A model generated the notes under the pieces. That model was not told the origin of the DNA. It searched no databases and saw nothing but the letters and a program-made list of their open reading frames with translations. Shown here one piece after another: positions 59,441 to 64,000 of a stretch of DNA of 64,000 nt; position 1 is the first letter of the stretch, and each line of letters opens with the position of its first letter. Position numbers and translations under genes: made by a program. Source of the DNA: Streptomyces goshikiensis (GTDB lineage: Bacteria; Actinomycetota; Actinomycetes; Streptomycetales; Streptomycetaceae); contig NZ_BMVE01000021.1 in assembly GCF_014650555.1 (NCBI RefSeq), forward strand, positions 24,044 through 88,043. Direction: 5' to 3'.

Positions 59441-59735
59441 CCTGCTTCTCAGCCCCCGGGCCCGGGGCCCGTCCCTGGTGGTCTTGCCGCGCCCCCTGGC
59501 GGCTCCGCCGCCGCGCGGGCGGACGGCGTAGACGCCTCACCGATACGGGACAACCGCCGGTCCCGTACGAGCGGGACGCCCGTGCACCGGGTGTGCGCCG
59601 TCGGGGCGGCCGGCCGCGGCGCCCAGCACGGCGCAGCCTAGGAGGCACCTGTGGACGGGATCGTGCTGCGGTCGAGAAGCCGTTCAAGCGGCGTCGGCAG
59701 GGGCGGGCCGAGGGGCTATGCGAAAGCCTGGACGA

Positions 59736-60128
59736 TCACCTGGCCTTGCGGGTTGCAGGCGGATCCTGCGGGTCGATGCCAGTAACGGCGGATGCGTCCC
59801 TGGTTCCGCTGGGGCGTTTGGAGTGGCCCCTGGGGCCTGTGTCGTGCATGCCGTCCTGGTCGCTGCCGGCCTTGCTTTGGTCCTCCCCACGGCGGCTCAT
59901 GCTTTTCGTGGGTCTGCCATGCGGATTTCCGGCTTCTTCTTTGGAAACCTCGCGGCCGGCGCCCTTGGCGGGGGCGTACTGGTCGGGGTGGAAGGAGCGG
60001 TGGGCGCTGGGATTGTCCTGCTGGCGGGTCTCGTCGACGTCGGGAGACCAGCCATGCTGTTTGGTGCCCTTGTGCGGGCTCGGGCCTTCGCCATGTCGGG
60101 GCTGGGACGGTTTCTCTTGCTTAGCCAT
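59736..60128 (-). CDS. small hydrophilic, disordered protein, 130 aa
   Basis: A very polar protein rich in K, D, G, H, P and S (MAKQEKPSQPRHGEGPSPHK, GREVSKEEAGNPHGRPTKS). No hydrophobic core, so intrinsically disordered. Similar low-complexity proteins in streptomycetes have no known function. AAGGCAGG lies 9-12 nt before ATG 60128. The phosphatase gene is 400 bases downstream. Confidence 0.6.
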   Translation of the reverse strand: MAKQEKPSQPRHGEGPSPHKGTKQHGWSPDVDETRQQDNPSAHRSFHPDQYAPAKGAGREVSKEEAGNPHGRPTKSMSRRGEDQSKAGSDQDGMHDTGPRGHSKRPSGTRDASAVTGIDPQDPPATRKAR

Positions 60129-60835
60129 GATGTGGCCTGCCTTCTGGAGGAGGGAAGAAGCTCTCTCCTTCTGCCTCCTTCCGCGCTGTACGGAGCGCGA
60201 TGTGTTCCCCCGTGGTCCTGCGTCGTGCCCTTCAAGCCTAGGTGCATCGCGTGGTCAGTGTGCAGGGCGTGTGCAGCGGGGTGCGGGCAGCTGGGCAGGA
60301 GGGGTGGCTGACGCCTGCCGAATTCGGCCGCCTCCCAGATCGTGCTGCCGCTGAGCAAAGCCCCGGTGGCCAGCGGCGACGCTGTCGTTGACTGCGCAAC
60401 CTCCTGGTTTCGAGCGAGATCCGCAACCACGGGTGAATAGGGCAGGACCGCAGTTCGGACGATGTGCTTCTTGTCGCAGGGAAGCCGACCGCGTCCGGGC
60501 CGCGCAGCAAGCAGGCGGTCCCTGACAACGCGGTCAAGGCTGTGGAACATCGGGTTGGGCAGTCCCGCGTATCTCTGTGGGTTGCCTGGAACGGGTCGAG
60601 CTCCTCGGGTAGCTCCCGCCAGCGCGAGCGATGGATTCGAGCGTTCGGCGGTGATCAGCCCACCGCCGTCCACGGACCAGGATCTGCCGGCATCAGCGGC
60701 TCGTTCCGGCCCCACATCGCATCAGTGATCACTAATCGGGCCGACACGTCCGATCAACTGACCGACCCGTCAAAGAGACACGCGCTAGCCAGGAGACCCC
60801 AGCCGGGCCGCGCCCGCGTGGCAGCCGGGCTCTGG
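60129..60835. other. 707-base region without a supported gene
   Basis: Frames here lack ribosome binding sites and conserved motifs. Minus-strand segments (such as FHSLDRVVRDRLLAARP) could be relics. A copy of AAGAGACACGCGCTAG lies at 60773-60788. Confidence 0.4.
60773..60788 (+). repeat. direct repeat copy 1 (AAGAGACACGCGCTAG)
   Basis: Fifteen of 16 bases match the copy at 61727-61742 in the same orientation. The two flank the VOC gene. Ends in CTAG. Confidence 0.5.
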
Positions 60836-61471
60836 TCAGATCGTGACCGGGCCGTGGGCGGTGGCGAACTCGACCGAGACCAGGCCCGGTTCCTCATCAT
60901 CGACCCAGGTGACGTCGATCTGGTCGAGGGGGTGGTCGGCCGGTTCGCCGAGGAATTCGGCGATGGAGGAGGCGTCGCCGGCGATGGAGACCCCGTGGAT
61001 GGTGGTGGAGGTGCGCGGGTCGGCGCTCGGGCGCTCCTCGATGGGGACCAACCACTGCAGGAAGTAAGGCAGTTGCGGGTCCTCCAGCAGTTCCAGCAGA
61101 CCGATCTGCTTCCACCTCAGGTCGAATCCGTCGGGGCGGACACGGTGGCCCGCGGCCGAGGTGCGGCCGAGGCGGGCCTCGACCGGGGCGATGTCGTCGA
61201 CGGAGACCACCCAGCCGAGCCAGCCGCCGCCCTCGGCGGCGCGGCGCGCGACCGCCTGGCCGAAAGGTGCGCGGTCGGCGGCGGGATGGTCGAGTGTGGT
61301 GACGACCTCGACGTAGGTGCCGCCGCTCAGCGGGAGAATGAAATTGCGGGTGCCGAATCTCGGGTGAACGCCCCCGTCGATGAACCCGGCGCCGAGGGCC
61401 GATCCGATCCACTGCACAGTCGAGACGAAGCTGTCGCGGGCCACCGCATAGGACACGTGATCAAGTCGCAC
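60836..61471 (-). CDS. VOC/glyoxalase-like domain protein
   Basis: A 211-residue protein of the glyoxalase-like (VOC) superfamily: MRLDHVSYAVARD, FGTRNFILPLSGGTYVEVVTTLDHP, and GWVVSVDDIAPVEARLG, with potential metal ligands His/Glu in the usual places. Reaction unknown. GTG 61471 begins the domain; no Shine-Dalgarno is visible. The gene lies between two direct repeats and beside IS relics, which may indicate mobility. Confidence 0.85.
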   Translation of the reverse strand: MRLDHVSYAVARDSFVSTVQWIGSALGAGFIDGGVHPRFGTRNFILPLSGGTYVEVVTTLDHPAADRAPFGQAVARRAAEGGGWLGWVVSVDDIAPVEARLGRTSAAGHRVRPDGFDLRWKQIGLLELLEDPQLPYFLQWLVPIEERPSADPRTSTTIHGVSIAGDASSIAEFLGEPADHPLDQIDVTWVDDEEPGLVSVEFATAHGPVTI

Positions 61472-61726
61472 TGCGCCATCATCACCCGACAACCCGCACA
61501 AATCCCGACGCCACGCCACGCCCTCGCCCTGGCCGCGTCCGCCGTGGATTGGGCCGTGGAGCGGATCGATCATCGTCATCCCGGCCGGGGGAGGCCCGGT
61601 CGGAGCCAGACGGCAGTGCTGCCGCCTCGTCGAGGCCCACGACCCCGCTCGATCAGCCGCTGCGGGGCGAGCGCTGCTGCCACAGGATTTCGATCCGGCA
61701 TGCAGCAGCATGCGCACCGCACTTCC

Positions 61727-61742
61727 AAGAGACACGCTCTAG
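61727..61742 (+). repeat. direct repeat copy 2 (AAGAGACACGCTCTAG)
   Basis: Second copy, 954 bases from the first, 28 bases before the IS transposase relic. Possibly an IS end or duplicated target. Confidence 0.5.
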
Positions 61743-61769
61743 ATGATCGATTCCAATCCGAGCTCGGCG

Positions 61770-62237
61770 GCTCCGTCACGCCCGTGCTCCCTGGCCGGAT
61801 GGGTTGATTATGGGTACTGCGCCATCCGCAGCCGCTTCGTCTGGGACCTTCGGCTGCACTTGGTGTGCACCCTTCAGGGCCTGCCTGTCTCCTTCGCCCT
61901 GACCAGATCGAAGGCCGACGAGGGGAGACCCTGCTGGAGCTGTTCGCGGCCGAACCGAGCCTCCTCGCCAGCCGGCCCGGGCAGACGCTGATCGGCGCCA
62001 AGCACTACCCGGCAGGGGCTTCGAGGCCCGGCTGTTCAAGCTGTTGCGGCGGGTCATCGAGTCGGTCAACGAGAGCTTCAAGAATCAGCTCGACCTCGAA
62101 CACCACCGCGGGCGCACCCCCAGCGGTGTGGTCGTCCGCGTCCTGAAGACGGCATCCTCGCGCTGACCGCCGCGATCTGGCACAACGGGCACACCAGCCG
62201 GTCGGTCCTGCGCTCGCTGACCGCCTACGATCACTGA
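61770..62237 (+). pseudogene. IS982-like transposase relic
   Basis: Successive frames read LAGWVDYGYC, LRLHLVCTLQGLPVSFALT and KADE, then (frame shift) ETLLELFAAEPSLLASRPGQ and TLIGAKHY, then (deletion/shift) LFKLLRRVIESVNESFKNQL, DLEHHRGRTPSGVVVRVL, then (shift) LALTAAIWHN and LRSLTAYDH with stop. This is the C-terminal two thirds of an IS982-type DDE transposase with at least three frame disruptions and no N-terminal part. Inactive. Confidence 0.75.
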
Positions 62238-62329
62238 TCCGGGAAGCTGATAACTCGCTGGCAGGTTGAGCTCAGTCCGCTGTCGGCAAAAGCCCCAAGA
62301 AGAACACGGCGGCCTGCCAGCGTGACGCG

Positions 62330-62669
62330 ATGAGCAAGCAGACGCCAGTACGTCGACTTGACCTGGACTACTTCGTCCGGCCGGCATCGGAAACCGGTGG
62401 CCCGCAGGCGCGAGTTGACCCGTCCTCGCTCATCTCGTGCAGCGCGACGAGGGACTGCTCCTCTTCGACACCGGTGTCGGCGCTGACCCAGCCCACTATC
62501 GTCCCCACCGCAGGCCACCGCCCGCCGGGGCGGTTACACCATCGACGAACTCGTCGACTTCCCCGGCGCCACCTACAAGGAGATCACCGGCGAATCCGGA
62601 ACCACCCCGGCACAACGGTTGATGCCAGCCACCCCAACTATCGCCTACCGGTTGACGCAGACGCCTTGA
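62330..62669 (+). pseudogene. MBL-fold hydrolase relic
   Basis: The start MSKQTPVRRLDLDYFVRPAS, then in another frame VQRDEGLLLFDTGVGADPAH, then GGYTIDELVDFPGATYKEIT before a stop. These pieces match the N-terminal strand, the LLFDTG strand and the GDH-preceding strand of AHL-lactonase-like MBL proteins, but the HxHxDH region is missing. Multiple frame shifts and internal deletion. Confidence 0.55.
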
Positions 62670-62732
62670 GGGCGCCAGTGGGTGAACCTCCAGCCTTGAA
62701 CGGTTCTACCTACGATCCAATAGAGTTGCGTG

Positions 62733-63281
62733 ATGTTCGAAGGAAAGTCAGTAAGGCTGCGTGCGCTGCGCTCAGAAGACGTGGAGCATCACTTGCGGTG
62801 GCGCAACGACCCGAAGGTGGTGCGCTGGGCCGCGGCCGGTGATCCGTGCTTCGGTCCGGTCACGGCAGAGGCGATCGGTCGCGGCTTCGACACCATGCTG
62901 CGCCTGAGCCCGAGGGAGTCGGCCGTGTTCACGGTCGAGGAACTGGCAGGCGGAAGGGTCATCGGCATGGCCGACTACCGGGACCTGGATCCGTACGCCG
63001 GAGTGGCCACGCTGGGAATCACCATCGGCGAGCGGGAGTTCTGGGGCCGCGGGCACGGCAGTGAGGCACTGCGGCTGCTCGTGGACCATCTGTTCGGCGC
63101 GTATTGCCTGAGCCGGCTGGAACTGGACACCTGGAGCGGCAACGAGCGCGCCGTGCGCGCCTTCACCAGGCTGGGCTTCCGCGAGGAGGGCCGCCGCCGG
63201 TCGGCCGTGCTGGTGGACGGAAAGCGCTACGACCGTGTTCTTTTCGGGATGCTCCGCGAGGAATGGGCGACCTCTGAGTGA
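62733..63281 (+). CDS. GNAT-family N-acetyltransferase (RimJ/RimL-like)
   Basis: A 182-residue acetyltransferase: VRLRALRSEDVEHHLRWRND start, ATLGITIGEREFWGRGHGSEALRLL with the acetyl-CoA loop, and NERAVRAFTRLGFREEGRRR. Layout is that of Rim-type or aminoglycoside/other small-molecule GNATs; substrate unknown. TTGAAC (62696-62701) and AATAGA (62719-62724), 17 bases apart, end 8 bases before the ATG, and there is no ribosome binding site, so the mRNA may be leaderless. Confidence 0.92.
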   Translation: MFEGKSVRLRALRSEDVEHHLRWRNDPKVVRWAAAGDPCFGPVTAEAIGRGFDTMLRLSPRESAVFTVEELAGGRVIGMADYRDLDPYAGVATLGITIGEREFWGRGHGSEALRLLVDHLFGAYCLSRLELDTWSGNERAVRAFTRLGFREEGRRRSAVLVDGKRYDRVLFGMLREEWATSE

Positions 63282-63333
63282 CGCCGTAGGTGCTCATCGG
63301 AGCCGTCTGTGGTCTGCACGCCAGGGCGAGGTC

Positions 63334-63573
63334 ATGCGGGACGACAACCTGGACACCCCCGCGACGTCACTTTGGGCGACAACCGACTACCTGAAGGACG
63401 GGCCGGACCTGGCGCTGGGGAAGTGGCTCCTGCGTGCTCGAACCCACCTGCGGCACCTCGTCCCGGACGCATGCGTCGACCACGCGGTCGGCCGCCAGGT
63501 GGGCGGCGGCATCGTCGGTGTGCTCAGAGCGTTTTTGCGGTGCCGTGCCGGCCGAAGATACGAGTCACCGTGA
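63334..63573 (+). CDS. hypothetical protein, 79 aa
   Basis: Short protein (SLWATTDYLKDGPDLALGKW, LRHLVPDACVDHAVGRQVGG). Codon third-position GC is high up to about 63530, supporting coding. Its 3' end overlaps the convergent Asp23/Gls24 gene by 50 bases, so the last 15 residues may be non-native. GAGG is 3-4 nt before ATG. No family recognised. Confidence 0.45.
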   Translation: MRDDNLDTPATSLWATTDYLKDGPDLALGKWLLRARTHLRHLVPDACVDHAVGRQVGGGIVGVLRAFLRCRAGRRYESP

Positions 63574-63910
63574 CCGTGGTGGTGACCGGCTCCGCGACGC
63601 CGTGGGTGGCGAGGTGGGAGGTGACGGCGGTGCGTACCCGGTCGTGGACATGCCTGGCGGTGTCCAGGGCGCGATGGCTCTCGGCCAGGACGCAGCGCAC
63701 CTCGATGTGCCATCCCGAACCGTCCGGAGCCCGGTCGGCGCGGATGCCCGCCTCGGGCGGCGTGGGGTGGGGTGTGGTGACCGGGTGGGCGGGCGCGGCC
63801 GCTGCCGCGAGGCGGTGGACGAGACGGGGTTGCAGGCCGGCCACACCTGGAACCGCGAGGGCCGCCTCGGCCGCGACGCTGAGGAGTGAGGCCGTTTCGG
63901 TGGTGGTCAT
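63524..63910 (-). CDS. Asp23/Gls24-family protein
   Basis: A 128-residue protein: EAALAVPGVAGLQPRLVHRLA, then a proline-rich linker, GWHIEVRCVLAESHRALDTARHVHDRVRTAVTSHL and TTTVTVTRIF. Matches the Asp23/Gls24 envelope-stress family, which in actinomycetes is often found as small clusters. Start ATG overlaps the upstream stop by 4 nt (ATGA). Confidence 0.75.
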   Translation of the reverse strand: MTTTETASLLSVAAEAALAVPGVAGLQPRLVHRLAAAAAPAHPVTTPHPTPPEAGIRADRAPDGSGWHIEVRCVLAESHRALDTARHVHDRVRTAVTSHLATHGVAEPVTTTVTVTRIFGRHGTAKTL

Positions 63911-64000
63911 GACGTGTCACCGGCTGTGGGTGGTTCTGGGCTGTGGGGTGGCCATGGCTGCAGTACGTCGACCACGGTGATGTCGACGGCCGTCACGGCC
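63907..64000 (-). CDS. Asp23/Gls24-family protein, 3' end only (partial)
   Basis: The last 30 codons of a gene entering from the right edge: VTAVDITVVDVLQPWP, then a proline-rich tail ending AGDTS. The VTAVDITVVDV strand is the characteristic end of Asp23/Gls24 domains. Coupled to the downstream paralogue by ATGA. Confidence 0.65.
   Translation of the reverse strand, partial: AVTAVDITVVDVLQPWPPHSPEPPTAGDTS

Noticed and set aside
59388..59687. 99-codon minus-strand frame
   Set aside because: Arg-rich low-complexity translation, contains the 59418-59440 hairpin, no start signal.
61472..61735. N-terminal extension of the VOC protein
   Set aside because: The added 88 residues lack VOC similarity and run into the direct repeat; GTG 61471 starts the domain.

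Overview
The window looks like a chromosomal segment of a Streptomyces or a close relative. Base composition is very GC-rich with strong third-position GC. Start codons are ATG, GTG and occasionally TTG, short 4-nt operon overlaps (ATGA, GTGA) are frequent, and many encoded families are typical of streptomycetes (DUF2188, DUF2267, DUF5994, DUF5819/HTTM pair, CsoR-family regulator, SpoIIE-type PP2C phosphatases, spore photolyase-like radical SAM, RheA/Hsp18 heat-shock pair). No rRNA, intact tRNA, CRISPR array or complete mobile element was seen.

Layout. 1-4.4 kb: edge of a secreted protein gene, small ORFs, an SDR, a membrane protein, a secreted CAP-domain protein. 3.8-8.4 kb: a small autoregulated HTH/membrane-protein operon, then a sulfur/persulfide detoxification operon (MBL-rhodanese fusion, rhodanese, TauE/SafE exporter, membrane rhodanese) ending in its CsoR/CstR-type repressor, with three near-identical operator palindromes. 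8.5-13 kb: a secreted pentapeptide-repeat protein, darcynin and NmrA-like genes, DUF2188, a CorA-like channel. 13-19.2 kb: a stress block with an Hsp20 gene under three RheA-type operators next to a broken regulator gene, two DUF2267 genes, an RsbQ-RsbP-RsbV-like partner-switching module, an FKBP and another PP2C phosphatase. 19-29 kb: GH15, SDRs, small accessory proteins, a GNAT-AAA+ fusion, a MerR/SoxR-type promoter before an NmrA gene, a DUF2867/TetR divergent pair, a large secreted protein. 29.4-39.9 kb: asparagine synthetase, then the most unusual locus: a TPR-membrane protein and a membrane NACHT NTPase convergent with two trypsin-like proteases, one fused to a degenerate GroEL/Cpn60-like module, followed by an AraC-GyrI regulator. 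40-64 kb: a MerR-regulated YhgE/Pip-like transporter, a DUF4132 fragment, an AbfB-like protein, a class A PBP, a PLP decarboxylase, a YbdK-type ligase, an SPL-like radical SAM enzyme, a DUF5819/HTTM pair, an ice-binding-like secreted protein, a GAF-PP2C phosphatase, a decayed region with IS and MBL-fold relics, a GNAT, and two Asp23/Gls24 genes at the right edge.

How the genes work together. Several units are self-contained regulator/target pairs with visible operators: CstR-like/sulfur operon, RheA-like/Hsp20, TetR/DUF2867, MerR/YhgE-like. Three PP2C phosphatases plus a STAS protein suggest local control of alternative sigma factors. The NACHT/TPR/protease/pseudo-chaperonin locus at 31.4-38.9 kb is my candidate for an undescribed system: I infer a membrane-tethered, NTP-dependent surveillance module whose effectors are proteases, one carrying a chaperonin fold as a likely non-cycling substrate-recognition or scaffold domain. 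All family assignments come from reading motifs by eye; no database search was possible.
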